Source of the DNA: WS-9 sp036274595
GTDB lineage: Bacteria; Eisenbacteria; RBG-16-71-46; SZUA-252
Length of the DNA stretch: 64,000 nucleotides
NCBI GenBank assembly: GCA_036274595.1
Contig: DASUFL010000053.1
Coordinates: forward strand, 12,538-76,537
Reading direction: 5' to 3'
The notes under the pieces are model-generated. The model was not told the DNA's origin, did no database searches, and saw nothing but the letters and a program-made list of their open reading frames with translations. Shown piece after piece: positions 53,174 to 62,823 of the stretch; within the stretch, counting starts at the first letter, position 1; every line of letters begins with the position of its first letter. A program made the position numbers and the translations under genes.

Positions 53174-53202
53174 TTGATTCCCTCGGCTCCTCCCCGTAAG
53201 CT
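53174..53202 (+). promoter_or_regulatory. Possible promoter of rnpB
   Basis: TTGATT (53174-53179), 17-nt spacer, TAAGCT (53197-53202). It lies 33 nt before the P1 helix, somewhat far for direct 5'-end formation. Confidence 0.4.
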
Positions 53203-53235
53203 GTTGCATCGTAACAGGCAGGCCATGGCCGATTG

Positions 53236-53601
<366 letters not shown>

Positions 53602-53611
53602 TACATCGTCC

Positions 53612-54472
53612 ATGGAAGCGTCCACGATCCCGTCCCTGACCATCGGTCCGTACAAAGTCCACTTCGTCGCGGGCGGACGCTTCCGCCTGGATGGCGGCGC
53701 GATGTTCGGCGTGGTGCCGAAGGTCCTTTGGAACCGCACCATGCCCGCCGACGAGCGGAACCGTATCCAGATGCGGATGACCTGTCTGCTCCTCGAGGGA
53801 AACGGCCAGAAGATCCTCGTCGACGCGGGATCGGGCACGAAGGATGACCCGAAGTTCCGGGACATCTATGCCATCGAGGGGCCCGAGGGGCTCACGCAGG
53901 ATCTGGCCGCGCTCGGCGTGAAGCCCGAGGACGTCACCGCGGTCGCGATGACGCACCTCCACTTCGATCACTGCGGCGGGGGAACCACGCGCGGCGCGGA
54001 CGGCAAGGTGAAGCCGACGTTCCCGAACGCGCACTATTTCGTGCGCCGGCAGGAGTGGGAGGACGCGCATCACGCGAACGAGCGGAACCGCGCGTCCTAC
54101 ATCTCGGACAACTACGATCCGCTCCACGACGCGGGGCAGCTCATCCTGCACGACAACGATCTCGAGATCCTGCCCGGCGTGTGGATGAAGAACCTGCCGG
54201 GGCACACGCTCGGTCACCAGGGCTGCTTCTTCGACGTCCCGGGCGGCCGCGCTCTCTATACGGTGGATCTCGTCCCGACGGCCGCCCATCTGCCGCTCGC
54301 CTACATCATGGGCTACGACCTCTATCCCATGATGACGCTCGAGACGAAGCGGGCCATCCTGCGCCAGGCGACCGCGGAGGGCTGGCTCTTCCTCTTCGAG
54401 CACGACCCCGAGCTCTGCGCCATCCGCGTCGGGGGAAGCGAGCAGAAGGTCACTTTCGAGAAAGTGGCTTGA
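53612..54472 (+). CDS. Metallo-beta-lactamase-fold hydrolase
   Basis: 286 residues from ATG 53612, since earlier in-frame starts lie inside rnpB. The di-metal motif THLHFDHCGG is at 114-123 (His115, His117, Asp119, His120), with HTLGHQGCF and a C-terminal His in FLFEHDPEL. It is closest in style to the N-acyl-homoserine-lactonase/AttM-like group, but lactonase activity is only one option. It lacks a clear ribosome-binding site. Its TGA stop lies in the -35 box of the nuo promoter. Confidence 0.8.
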   Translation: MEASTIPSLTIGPYKVHFVAGGRFRLDGGAMFGVVPKVLWNRTMPADERNRIQMRMTCLLLEGNGQKILVDAGSGTKDDPKFRDIYAIEGPEGLTQDLAALGVKPEDVTAVAMTHLHFDHCGGGTTRGADGKVKPTFPNAHYFVRRQEWEDAHHANERNRASYISDNYDPLHDAGQLILHDNDLEILPGVWMKNLPGHTLGHQGCFFDVPGGRALYTVDLVPTAAHLPLAYIMGYDLYPMMTLETKRAILRQATAEGWLFLFEHDPELCAIRVGGSEQKVTFEKVA

Positions 54473-54497
54473 CGGAAGCGGGCCAAGTCTCTATTCT
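54469..54497 (+). promoter_or_regulatory. Promoter of the nuo operon
   Basis: TTGACG (54469-54474), 17-nt spacer, TATTCT (54492-54497). A leader of about 90 nt precedes the nuoA GTG. Confidence 0.7.
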
Positions 54498-54590
54498 GCC
54501 GCGCTTAGCACCTTTTTTCACGATGTCGCGCGGGCCTTCGCTGGAGCCCTCGGCAAGGCCCCATTCAGGGGTGCCCTGACAGGGAGTCTC

Positions 54591-54968
54591 GTGAGTCCGG
54601 TCGACCCGAACAGCACGGCCGCATTCCTTCCCATCCTCATGATGGTCGTCGTCGCCACGGGCTTTGCCGCGGGGACGATCGCCGCCTCCTATTATCTGGG
54701 CCGGCGGATCAACACGGCCGCCAAGCTCATGCCGTACGAGTGCGGCATCACCCCCGTCGGCAATGCCCGCGATCGGTTCCACACCCGCTTCTACCTCGTC
54801 GCGATGCTCTTCATCGTGTTCGACATCGAGACCGTGTTCCTCTATCCGTGGGCGGTGGTCTACCGGCAGCTCGCCCTGTTCGGCCTGATCGAGATGGTCG
54901 TGTTCATCTCGATCCTCCTGGCCGGGCTCGTCTACGTCTGGGGGAAGGGGGCGCTCGAATGGGATTGA
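54591..54968 (+). CDS. nuoA: NADH-quinone oxidoreductase subunit A
   Basis: 125 residues from GTG with AGGGAG upstream. Three transmembrane helices; the conserved loop KLMPYECGI and the acidic FIVFDIETVFLYPWA are present. NuoA is a membrane-arm subunit near the quinone site. It overlaps nuoC by 10 nt; nuoB, normally next, is missing. Confidence 0.94.
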   Translation: MSPVDPNSTAAFLPILMMVVVATGFAAGTIAASYYLGRRINTAAKLMPYECGITPVGNARDRFHTRFYLVAMLFIVFDIETVFLYPWAVVYRQLALFGLIEMVVFISILLAGLVYVWGKGALEWD

Positions 54969-55489
54969 CCCCGATTCCGGAGCACCTCGATCCGCTCAGC
55001 ACCGACCAGCAGAAGGTGGTGGAGCGCTTCCGCTCCACGCTCGGCGACGCCGTGGCCCGGGAGCGCTCGTTCCGGGGTCAGCTCTCCATCTGGATCAAGG
55101 TGGAGTCGATCCTCGAGGCCTTGAAGCTCGCGAAGACCGATCCCGCGCTCGATTGCGCGCTCCTTACGGATCTCACCGCCGTGGACCTGCTGTTGCGGCA
55201 GGAGCCGGGTGAACCGCGGTTCGAGGTCGTCTACAACCTCTATTCGTTCCGCCACAACCGGCGCTTCTTACTGAAGACGGGCGTGGACGAGGGGCAGACC
55301 GTCCCGACGGCGACCACCCTCTGGCCCGGGGCCAACTACATGGAGCGTGAGGTCTGGGATCTCATGGGGATCCGGTTCGAGGGGCATCCGAATCTCGAGC
55401 GCATCCTCACCCCCGACGGCTGGCTGGGGCATCCGCTCCGCAAGGACTTCCCGACGATGTCCGACCAGTTTCCGAACGTGGAGAGCTGA
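54959..55489 (+). CDS. nuoC: NADH-quinone oxidoreductase subunit C
   Basis: 176 residues from ATG 54959. The 30-kDa subunit signature is EREVWDLMGIRFEGHPNLERILTP (split here as EREVWDLMGIRFEGHP and NLERILTPDGW), ending HPLRKDFPTM. It belongs to the connecting module with NuoB and NuoD, but neither of those genes is in this operon. Overlaps nuoA by 10 nt and touches nuoE (TGATG). Confidence 0.93.
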   Translation: MGLTPIPEHLDPLSTDQQKVVERFRSTLGDAVARERSFRGQLSIWIKVESILEALKLAKTDPALDCALLTDLTAVDLLLRQEPGEPRFEVVYNLYSFRHNRRFLLKTGVDEGQTVPTATTLWPGANYMEREVWDLMGIRFEGHPNLERILTPDGWLGHPLRKDFPTMSDQFPNVES

Positions 55490-55956
55490 TGGCGCTCTCG
55501 GACAGGGCCAAGAGCCAGATCCGCGAACTTCTCAAGACGTACGAGACGAACCAGTCGGCGCTCATTCCCGCGCTTCACGTGGCCCAGGGAGACCAGGGCT
55601 GGCTGAGCGAGGAGACGCAGCGCGAGGTCGCGCAGATCCTCGAAATCTCGTCGCAGGAAGTGCGCGGCGTCGTTTCCTTCTACACGATGTTCCTGCAGAA
55701 GCCGGCGGGGAAGTACCTCCTTCAGGTTTGCCGCAACCTCTCGTGCAGCCTTCGGGGCGGGCACAAGCTCACGAAGCAGATCGAGGACAAGCTCAAGATC
55801 AAGCAGGGGGAGACGACGACGGACGGTAGGTTCACGCTCATCGAGGTGGAGTGCCTCGGCTCCTGCGGCACCGCCCCCGTGATGATGGTGAACGACAAGT
55901 ACGTGGAGGATCTCACCCCGCAGGCCCTCGACAAGATGATCGCGGAGCTCACGTAA
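55489..55956 (+). CDS. nuoE: NADH-quinone oxidoreductase subunit E
   Basis: 155 residues, a thioredoxin-like 2Fe-2S protein. Cluster cysteines lie in VCRNLSCSLRGG and VECLGSCGTAPVM, and the N-terminal helical part has ALIPALHVAQGDQGWL. Part of the NADH-input module with NuoF and NuoG, neither of which is in the window. Confidence 0.93.
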   Translation: MALSDRAKSQIRELLKTYETNQSALIPALHVAQGDQGWLSEETQREVAQILEISSQEVRGVVSFYTMFLQKPAGKYLLQVCRNLSCSLRGGHKLTKQIEDKLKIKQGETTTDGRFTLIEVECLGSCGTAPVMMVNDKYVEDLTPQALDKMIAELT

Positions 55957-55959
55957 CGC

Positions 55960-56940
55960 GTGGATACCGCGTTCCTCATCGAGTCGGCGATCAAGGTCCA
56001 CATCGTCCTGGGCTTCGTGCTCCTCGGCGTGCCGCTCATCGTGTGGATGGAGCGGAAGGTGCTGGGGCACATGCAGGACCGGATCGGCCCCGAGCGGGTC
56101 GGCCCCTTTGGCCTCCTCCAGACGATCGCCGACGGCATCAAGCTCTTCATGAAGGAAGATCTCGTTCCGGCGCAGGCGGACAAGGCCGTGTTCATCCTGG
56201 CGCCGGCGATCACGGTCGTGACCGCGCTCATCGCGACGACCGTGATTCCGTGGGGCGACACGGTGACGCTCTTCGGCCGCACGATCCCGCTCCACATCGC
56301 CGACGTGAACGTGGCGCTCCTCTTCGTGCTCGCGACGACCTCGATGGGCGTGTTCGGCGTGGTGCTCGGCGGGTGGGCGTCCAACAGCAAGTACCCGCTC
56401 CTGGGCGGGCTCAGGTCCTCGGCGCAGATGATCTCCTACGAGCTGGCCCAGGGGATCTCGCTGGTTTCGGTCGTCCTCCTCGCGGGGACGCTGAGTCTCA
56501 CGCAGATCGCGCGCCAGCAGGCACACATGTGGTACGTCGTTCCCCAGTTCTTTGGATTCGCGATCTACGTGATCTCGGCCATCGCGGAGACCAACCGCGC
56601 TCCCTTCGATCTACCGGAAGCCGAGACCGAGCTGGTGGCCGGGTTCCACACCGAGTACTCGAGCATGAAGTGGGCGTTCTACTTCCTCGGCGAGTACGCG
56701 AACATGATGGTGGTTTCGGGTGTCGCGATCACGGTCTTCCTCGGGGGCTGGAACGGGCCGGTGCTCCCGCCGGTCGTCTGGTTCCTGATCAAGCTCACGG
56801 CGTTCCTCTTCTTCTTCATCTGGCTCCGGGCCACGTTCCCGCGGCTCCGCTACGACCAGCTCATGGCCTTCGGCTGGAAGGTGCTCCTGCCGGCTTCGAT
56901 CCTCAATCTCGTGCTGACCGCGATCGTGGTGGTCCTGTGA
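55960..56940 (+). CDS. nuoH: NADH-quinone oxidoreductase subunit H
   Basis: 326 residues from GTG. Eight transmembrane helices; conserved MERKVLGHMQDRIGPERVGPFG (shown in parts: MERKVLGHMQ, DRIGPERVGP) near residue 32 and ETNRAPFDLPEAETELVAG near 210 (ETNRAPFDLPEAE). It forms the quinone chamber and the E-channel. Confidence 0.95.
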   Translation: MDTAFLIESAIKVHIVLGFVLLGVPLIVWMERKVLGHMQDRIGPERVGPFGLLQTIADGIKLFMKEDLVPAQADKAVFILAPAITVVTALIATTVIPWGDTVTLFGRTIPLHIADVNVALLFVLATTSMGVFGVVLGGWASNSKYPLLGGLRSSAQMISYELAQGISLVSVVLLAGTLSLTQIARQQAHMWYVVPQFFGFAIYVISAIAETNRAPFDLPEAETELVAGFHTEYSSMKWAFYFLGEYANMMVVSGVAITVFLGGWNGPVLPPVVWFLIKLTAFLFFFIWLRATFPRLRYDQLMAFGWKVLLPASILNLVLTAIVVVL

Positions 56941-56947
56941 GCGCGCG

Positions 56948-57460
56948 ATGCTGATCCCGGCCCTCCTCTTCGCCATGTTCGCGGGGATCGCGATCGGCTG
57001 CTCCCTCGGGGTGATCTTCCACCGGAACCCGGTGCACTGCGCCCTCATGCTCGTGGGCGTGCTCCTCTCGGTCTCCGGGCTCTTCATCCTCTTGAACGCG
57101 TCCTTCCTGGCGGCGCTCCAGGTGCTCGTCTACGCGGGCGCGATCATGGTGCTCTTCCTCTTCGTGCTCATGCTCCTGAATCTCAAGGGTGAGAGTCCGC
57201 TCCTCACGCGAGGCGCGGCGAAGGGATTCGGCATCCTGTTCGCCATCGTGGTGTTCGTGGAGCTTCTCTGGACGGTGCTCTCGCCGCAGCTGGAGGGCGG
57301 GATGGCGACGCCTCCGACCGTGCCGACGGGCTTCGGCTCGCCGGCCGCGATCGGACGGGTGCTCTACACGGTCTGGCTCTACCCGTTCGAGATCACGTCG
57401 ATCCTGCTCCTCATCGCGGTGATCGGCGCCGTGGTCCTGGCCAAGAGGAAGTTCGGATGA
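56948..57460 (+). CDS. nuoJ: NADH-quinone oxidoreductase subunit J
   Basis: 170 residues with five transmembrane helices; the conserved FLAALQVLVYAGAIMVLFLF holds the pi-bulge helix 3. nuoI, which usually lies between nuoH and nuoJ, is absent. Overlaps nuoK by 4 nt. Confidence 0.93.
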   Translation: MLIPALLFAMFAGIAIGCSLGVIFHRNPVHCALMLVGVLLSVSGLFILLNASFLAALQVLVYAGAIMVLFLFVLMLLNLKGESPLLTRGAAKGFGILFAIVVFVELLWTVLSPQLEGGMATPPTVPTGFGSPAAIGRVLYTVWLYPFEITSILLLIAVIGAVVLAKRKFG

Positions 57461-57774
57461 TCCCGGCCCCCACGATTCCGCTCGTCTACTACCAGATCCT
57501 CGCCGCGATCCTCTTCACGATCGGCGTGGTCGGAGTGCTCGTTCGGCGGAGCGCGCTCATCATCTTCATGTCGATCGAGCTGATGCTGAACGCAGTGAAC
57601 CTGAGCTTCGTGGCCTTCTCGCGTCAGCATGACTCGATGGACGGCCACATCTTCGTCTTCTTCGTGATGGCGGTGGCCGCGGCCGAGGTGGCCGTGGGTC
57701 TCGCCATCCTCGTCGCGATCTTCCGGAACCGGGACACGGCGAACGTCGACGACGTCCGCCTCCTGCGAGGATAA
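57457..57774 (+). CDS. nuoK: NADH-quinone oxidoreductase subunit K
   Basis: 105 residues with three helices. The proton-channel glutamates are in FMSIELMLNAVNL and AVAAAEVAVGLAI. Starts on ATGA with nuoJ. Confidence 0.94.
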   Translation: MIPAPTIPLVYYQILAAILFTIGVVGVLVRRSALIIFMSIELMLNAVNLSFVAFSRQHDSMDGHIFVFFVMAVAAAEVAVGLAILVAIFRNRDTANVDDVRLLRG

Positions 57775-57776
57775 AG

Positions 57777-59711
57777 GTGCTCGACTACCTGGGCTGGATT
57801 CCGGCGCTCCCGATGATCGGCGCCATCGTGAACGGACTCGGCGCCGGGCGCCTGCCGCGCAAGGTGGTGAGCGCGATCGGCGTAGGCACGGTCGGGCTCG
57901 CGTTCGTGATCGCGCTCGGCTGCTTCCAGTCGCTCCTCCAGCTCCCGCCGGACCAGCGCTACCACCTCGAGCAGGCGTTCTCGTGGGTCGACTCGGGCGA
58001 TCTCTCGGTCCCGGTGCGGCTCCTCCTCGATCCCTTGTCGATGGTGATGGTCCTGGTCGTCACCGGCGTGGGCTTCGTCATCCACCTCTATTCGACGGGT
58101 TACATGGGGCACGAGAAGGCGTACGGGCGCTACTTCGCGTACATGAACCTGTTCACGTTCTCGATGCTCGTGCTGGTGATGGCCGACAACTTCCTCCTCA
58201 TGTTCTTCGGGTGGGAAGGGGTCGGGCTCTGCTCCTACCTCCTGATCGGCTACTGGTACCAGCGCCCCTCCGCCGCATCGGCGGGAAAGAAGGCCTTCGT
58301 CGTGAACCGGATCGGCGACTGGGGCTTCATGATCGGGATGTTCCTCATCTTCGTGTCGTTCACGACGCTCGACTTCAACCGGGTCTTCACCGAGGCGCCG
58401 GGCCGGCTCCTGCCGGGAAGCGCCATGGTGACCGCGATCGCGATCTTCCTCTTCATCGGCGCGACCGGCAAGTCGGCGCAGATCCCGCTCTACGTCTGGC
58501 TTCCGGACGCCATGGAAGGTCCGACGCCGGTGAGCGCTTTGATCCACGCCGCGACGATGGTGACGGCCGGCGTCTACATGATCGCCCGCTGCCACATCCT
58601 CTACACGCTCGCGCCGGCCGCGCTCATGGTCGTGGCGATCGTGGGCGCCGTGACGGCGCTCTTCGCGGCGACGATCGGGCTCCTCCAGAAAGACATCAAG
58701 CGCGTGCTCGCCTACTCCACCGTGAGCCAGCTCGGCTACATGTTCCTCGCCATGGGCGTCGGCGCGTTCGCGTCCGGCATCTTCCACCTCATGACCCACG
58801 CCTTTTTCAAGGCGCTCCTCTTCCTCGGGTCAGGGAGCGTGATCCACGCGCTCTCCGGCGAGCAGGACATGGACCGGATGGGCGGGCTCAAGTCGGCGCT
58901 TCCGAAGACGCACATGACGATGCTGATCGCGACGCTCGCGATCGCCGGGATCTTCCCGTTCGCGGGCTTCTTCTCGAAGGACGAGATCCTGTTCCATGCG
59001 TGGGAGTCCGGCGGACCAATCTTGTGGTCTATGGGGGTGATCGGCGCGTTCCTGACGGCGTTCTACATGTTCCGGCTCTACTTCATGACCTTCCACGGCC
59101 CGTCACGCCTGAGCGAGGAAGCCAAGCATCACGTCCACGAGGCGCCGAACAGCATGACGATCCCGCTGATGATCCTCGCGGTGCTGAGCGTGGTGGGCGG
59201 GTTCATCCAGATTCCGCTGGTCGAAGGCGGGCAGAGGCTTTCGGCGTTCCTCGCCCCTGTCTTCGCGGACGTGGCGCACGTGGCCGGCGGAGCCGCGGCG
59301 GCGCACGGCGCCGAGCACGGGGGTCCCGGGCTGGAGATCGCGCTCATGCTGATCTCGCTCGCGGTGGCGGCGGCCGGGATCTTCCTCGCGTATCGCTTCT
59401 ACATGGTCGATCCGGCGGCGCCCAAGCGCCTCGCGGAGCAGATGCGCGGGCTCTACCGGCTCGTCCTCAACAAGTACTGGGTGGACGAGATCTACAACGA
59501 CAAGATCGTGGAGCCGATCCGGCGCGGCTCGATCGCTCTCTGGCAGAAGTTCGACGCAGCCATCATCGACGGCGCGGTCAACGGAGTGGGGCGGCAGATC
59601 GAGCGCGGAGCCGGACTCCTGCGTCAAGCGCAGACCGGCTCGGTGCAGGTCTACGCCATGGTCATCACGCTGGGGCTGGTGGTCGTGTTCGGCTACCTGG
59701 CGCTTCGATGA
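57777..59711 (+). CDS. nuoL: NADH-quinone oxidoreductase subunit L
   Basis: 644 residues from GTG. The antiporter-like core has the conserved FGWEGVGLCSYLLIGYWY, GKSAQIPLYVWLPDAMEGP and HAATMVTAGVYM, plus the long C-terminal lateral helix region. Distal proton pump of the membrane arm. Its stop overlaps the nuoM start. Confidence 0.95.
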   Translation: MLDYLGWIPALPMIGAIVNGLGAGRLPRKVVSAIGVGTVGLAFVIALGCFQSLLQLPPDQRYHLEQAFSWVDSGDLSVPVRLLLDPLSMVMVLVVTGVGFVIHLYSTGYMGHEKAYGRYFAYMNLFTFSMLVLVMADNFLLMFFGWEGVGLCSYLLIGYWYQRPSAASAGKKAFVVNRIGDWGFMIGMFLIFVSFTTLDFNRVFTEAPGRLLPGSAMVTAIAIFLFIGATGKSAQIPLYVWLPDAMEGPTPVSALIHAATMVTAGVYMIARCHILYTLAPAALMVVAIVGAVTALFAATIGLLQKDIKRVLAYSTVSQLGYMFLAMGVGAFASGIFHLMTHAFFKALLFLGSGSVIHALSGEQDMDRMGGLKSALPKTHMTMLIATLAIAGIFPFAGFFSKDEILFHAWESGGPILWSMGVIGAFLTAFYMFRLYFMTFHGPSRLSEEAKHHVHEAPNSMTIPLMILAVLSVVGGFIQIPLVEGGQRLSAFLAPVFADVAHVAGGAAAAHGAEHGGPGLEIALMLISLAVAAAGIFLAYRFYMVDPAAPKRLAEQMRGLYRLVLNKYWVDEIYNDKIVEPIRRGSIALWQKFDAAIIDGAVNGVGRQIERGAGLLRQAQTGSVQVYAMVITLGLVVVFGYLALR

Positions 59712-61339
59712 GCGGGACCTTGACCATCCTCGGCATGCCGATCCTCTCGCTCCTCATCTTCCTGCCGCTCGTGGGGACGGCGCTCGTCCTCATGATCCCG
59801 TCCTCGAAGCCTGGCGCGGTGCGCGGAACGGCGTTCCTCGTGTCGGTGCTCACCTTCGTGCTCTCGATCCCGCTCATCACCATGCTCGACGGCGCGCGCT
59901 CGGGGATGCAATTCGTGGAGCGAAAGGAGTGGGTGCCCAATCTCGGCATCACCTACTTCCTCGGCGTGGACGGGATCAGCGCGCTCCTGATCGTGATGAC
60001 GACGTTTTTGTCGGCAATCGCGATCCTCTCGTCGTTCGGCTCGATCACGAACCGGGTCAAGACCTACTACGCGACCCTCCTCGCGCTCGAGACGGGAATG
60101 ATCGGCGTCTTCGCCGCGCTGGACCTCGTCCTCTTCTACGTGTTCTGGGAAGCGGTTCTCATCCCGATGTACCTGATCATCGGCGTCTGGGGCGGCCCCC
60201 GGCGCGTCTACGCTGCGGTCAAGTTCATCCTCTACACGGTGGCGGGGAGCCTCCTCATGCTGGTGGCGATCCTCTACCTCTACTTCTCGTTCCACGCCGC
60301 GACCGGCGAGTTCACGTTCGACCTCCTGCGGCTCTACAACACGCCGCTTTCCCATCCGGCGCAGCTCTGGCTGTTCAGCGCGTTCGCGCTCGCCTTCGCG
60401 ATCAAGGTGCCGATGTTCCCGTTCCACACGTGGCTGCCCGACGCGCACGTGGAGGCGCCGACCGCGGGGAGCGTGATCCTCGCGGGCGTGCTCCTCAAGA
60501 TGGGGACGTACGGCTTCGTCCGCTTCGCGATGCCGCTCTTCCCGGACGCGGCCCACGAGCTGGCTCCCTTGATCATCCTCCTCGCCGTGATCGGGATCAT
60601 CTATGGAGCGCTCGTCGCGATGGTGCAGCCGGACATGAAGAAGCTCGTTGCCTACTCCTCGGTCAGCCACCTTGGCTTCGTCATGCTGGGCCTCTTCGCG
60701 ATGAACACGCAGGGGCTCCAGGGGGGCGTGATCCAGATGGTCAACCACGGTCTCTCGACGGGGGCTCTGTTCCTCGCGGTCGGGATCATCTACGAGCGAA
60801 GGCACACGCGCGAGATATCGGAGTTCGGCGGGATCGCCGAGATCCTGCCCTGGTTCGCGGCCTTCTTCATGATCATTTGCCTCTCGAGCCTTGGGCTGCC
60901 GGGGCTGAACGGGTTCATCGGCGAATTCCTGATCCTGCTCGGCGCGTTCCGCGTGCATCCGAAGGTGGCCGCGATCGCCGCGACCGGCGTGATCCTCGCG
61001 GCCGTGTACCTCCTCTGGATGTACCAGCGGGTCATGTTCGGGCCGGTGACGAACGAGAAGAATCGTGGCCTCCGCGACCTGTCGCCGCGCGAGTTCTGGA
61101 CGCTGGCCCCCGTGCTGTTGATGATCTTCTGGCTCGGCGTCTACCCGAACCCGTTCCTGCGCAAGCTCGACGGATCGGTGGCGGACCTGGTCGCGCGGAT
61201 GGGGCGCACGATGGCGCAGGTGGACAAGCCGGGGCAGGTGCTCCCGGCGTCTGCCGCGGGCGGAGCTGAGTCGACCGCGGGCGCTGCCGTGCCCGCTGCT
61301 GTGCCCGCCGCTGCGCCCGCCGAGGGAGGCTCCCGATGA
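59708..61339 (+). CDS. nuoM: NADH-quinone oxidoreductase subunit M
   Basis: 543 residues. The antiporter-like core has YVFWEAVLIPMYLIIGVWGG, VPMFPFHTWLPDAHVEAPT and VAYSSVSHLGFVMLG. An Ala/Pro-rich C-terminal tail (about 510-543) is an extension beyond the usual end. Starts on ATGA; overlaps nuoN likewise. Confidence 0.95.
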   Translation: MSGTLTILGMPILSLLIFLPLVGTALVLMIPSSKPGAVRGTAFLVSVLTFVLSIPLITMLDGARSGMQFVERKEWVPNLGITYFLGVDGISALLIVMTTFLSAIAILSSFGSITNRVKTYYATLLALETGMIGVFAALDLVLFYVFWEAVLIPMYLIIGVWGGPRRVYAAVKFILYTVAGSLLMLVAILYLYFSFHAATGEFTFDLLRLYNTPLSHPAQLWLFSAFALAFAIKVPMFPFHTWLPDAHVEAPTAGSVILAGVLLKMGTYGFVRFAMPLFPDAAHELAPLIILLAVIGIIYGALVAMVQPDMKKLVAYSSVSHLGFVMLGLFAMNTQGLQGGVIQMVNHGLSTGALFLAVGIIYERRHTREISEFGGIAEILPWFAAFFMIICLSSLGLPGLNGFIGEFLILLGAFRVHPKVAAIAATGVILAAVYLLWMYQRVMFGPVTNEKNRGLRDLSPREFWTLAPVLLMIFWLGVYPNPFLRKLDGSVADLVARMGRTMAQVDKPGQVLPASAAGGAESTAGAAVPAAVPAAAPAEGGSR

Positions 61340-62796
61340 AGATGCCCTTCGGTGTCGACGCCCCGCTCGGCATGATCGAGCCGCTCCTCATCGTCTCGGT
61401 CCTCGGGATCCTGCTGCTCCTCGTCGACCTCCTCCTGCCGCACGGGAAGAAGCACCACACCGCGTGGCTCGCGCTCGCGGGGATCGTCTACGCGATGATC
61501 CGCACAGCCTCGCAGTGGGGCCAGTTCCAGGTCGGCTACTCGGGAATGGTCGTGCTGGACAATCTCTCGACCGCGCTCAACCTGCTCTTTCTGGCGAGCA
61601 CCGGGGTCGTGGTCCTTCTCTCGATGCCGTTCTTGAAGAAGGAGGACGTGGAGCCGTCGGAGTACTACGCGCTCCTTCTCTTCGCGACCGTCGGGATGAT
61701 GATCCTGGCCTCGGGCCTCGATCTGATCACGCTCTTCCTCGGCATCGAGGTGCTCTCGATCTCGCTCTACATCCTGGCCGGCTATCGCCGCGATTCCGAC
61801 GCGTCGAACGAGGCCGCGATGAAGTACTTCCTGCTCGGCGCGTTCGCATCGTCCGTCCTTCTCTACGGCATCGCGCTCGTCTACGGCGCGACCGGGACGA
61901 CGAGCCTGGTCCGGATCGCCGAGACGGTGAGCGGCTCGGCCACGATGCCGGAGGGGCTCATGTTCGCCGGCGTCGCCCTGATCCTGGTCGGCCTCGCCTT
62001 CAAGGTGGCGGCCGCGCCGTTCCACATGTGGACCCCGGACGTCTACGATGGGGCGCCCACCCCGATCACCGCCTTCCTCTCCGCCGGTCCCAAGGCGGCG
62101 GCGTTCGCGGCGCTCATTCGGACGTTCTTCATCGGCTTCGGCCCGATCCAGGCGGAGTGGAACACGATCCTGGCCGTGATCGCGGCTTTGACCATGACCA
62201 TCGGGAATATCGCGGCCATCGCGCAGACCCGCGTGAAGCGAATGCTCGCCTACTCGAGCATCGCGCACTCCGGATACGTGCTGATCGGGATCGTGGCGGG
62301 GGGAGCCGCCGGAGGGGCCGCGGCGGTGTTCTATCTGTTCGCGTACGTGGCGATGAACCTCGGAGCGTTCGCGGTGGTCGTGCTCCTCGAGTACAAGGGG
62401 GAGCGTGGGGAAGAGCTCCGGGACTACGCCGGGATCGGCTTCCGCTATCCCGTCATCGGCGCGCTCCTGTCGCTCTTCATGATCTCGCTCTCGGGGATCC
62501 CGCCGACCGCCGGGTTCGTGGGGAAGCTGTATTTGTTCGGCGCGGCCGTCCAGTCGGGGCACGTGCTCCTGGCGGTGATCGGCGTGCTGAACAGCGCGAT
62601 CTCGATCTTCTACTACCTGCGGCTCATGGTGCTCATGTACATGAGGGAGGAGCAGGAGACGCTGCCCGCGATCCGCGTTCCGTGGACGCTTGCGATCTGT
62701 CTCTTGATCGCGGCGGTGGCCACTCTGGGGCCCGGTCTGTGGCCCTCCGCGTGGATCGATGCCGCGCGGGAAGGGATGCGGGCGCTCTTCTCGTAG
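61336..62796 (+). CDS. nuoN: NADH-quinone oxidoreductase subunit N
   Basis: 486 residues. Antiporter-like subunit with IEVLSISLYILAGYRR, AAPFHMWTPDVYDGAPTPI and MLAYSSIAHSGYVLIG. Last gene of the operon, converging with the glycine-zipper gene. Confidence 0.95.
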   Translation: MKMPFGVDAPLGMIEPLLIVSVLGILLLLVDLLLPHGKKHHTAWLALAGIVYAMIRTASQWGQFQVGYSGMVVLDNLSTALNLLFLASTGVVVLLSMPFLKKEDVEPSEYYALLLFATVGMMILASGLDLITLFLGIEVLSISLYILAGYRRDSDASNEAAMKYFLLGAFASSVLLYGIALVYGATGTTSLVRIAETVSGSATMPEGLMFAGVALILVGLAFKVAAAPFHMWTPDVYDGAPTPITAFLSAGPKAAAFAALIRTFFIGFGPIQAEWNTILAVIAALTMTIGNIAAIAQTRVKRMLAYSSIAHSGYVLIGIVAGGAAGGAAAVFYLFAYVAMNLGAFAVVVLLEYKGERGEELRDYAGIGFRYPVIGALLSLFMISLSGIPPTAGFVGKLYLFGAAVQSGHVLLAVIGVLNSAISIFYYLRLMVLMYMREEQETLPAIRVPWTLAICLLIAAVATLGPGLWPSAWIDAAREGMRALFS

Positions 62797-62802
62797 CACC
62801 AG

Positions 62803-62818
62803 CTTGCGACGTCGCAAG
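62803..62818. repeat. 16-bp perfect palindrome between converging genes
   Basis: CTTGCGACGTCGCAAG, centred in the 27-nt gap between nuoN and the leftward gene. It has no loop and no T tract; it could be a dyad binding site or a minimal bidirectional terminator. Confidence 0.45.
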
Positions 62819-62823
62819 TTGGG

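Noticed and set aside
57983..59707. Long plus-strand frame running into nuoM from within nuoL
   Set aside because: The part inside nuoL is an out-of-frame shadow; nuoM has its own ATG overlapping the nuoL stop.
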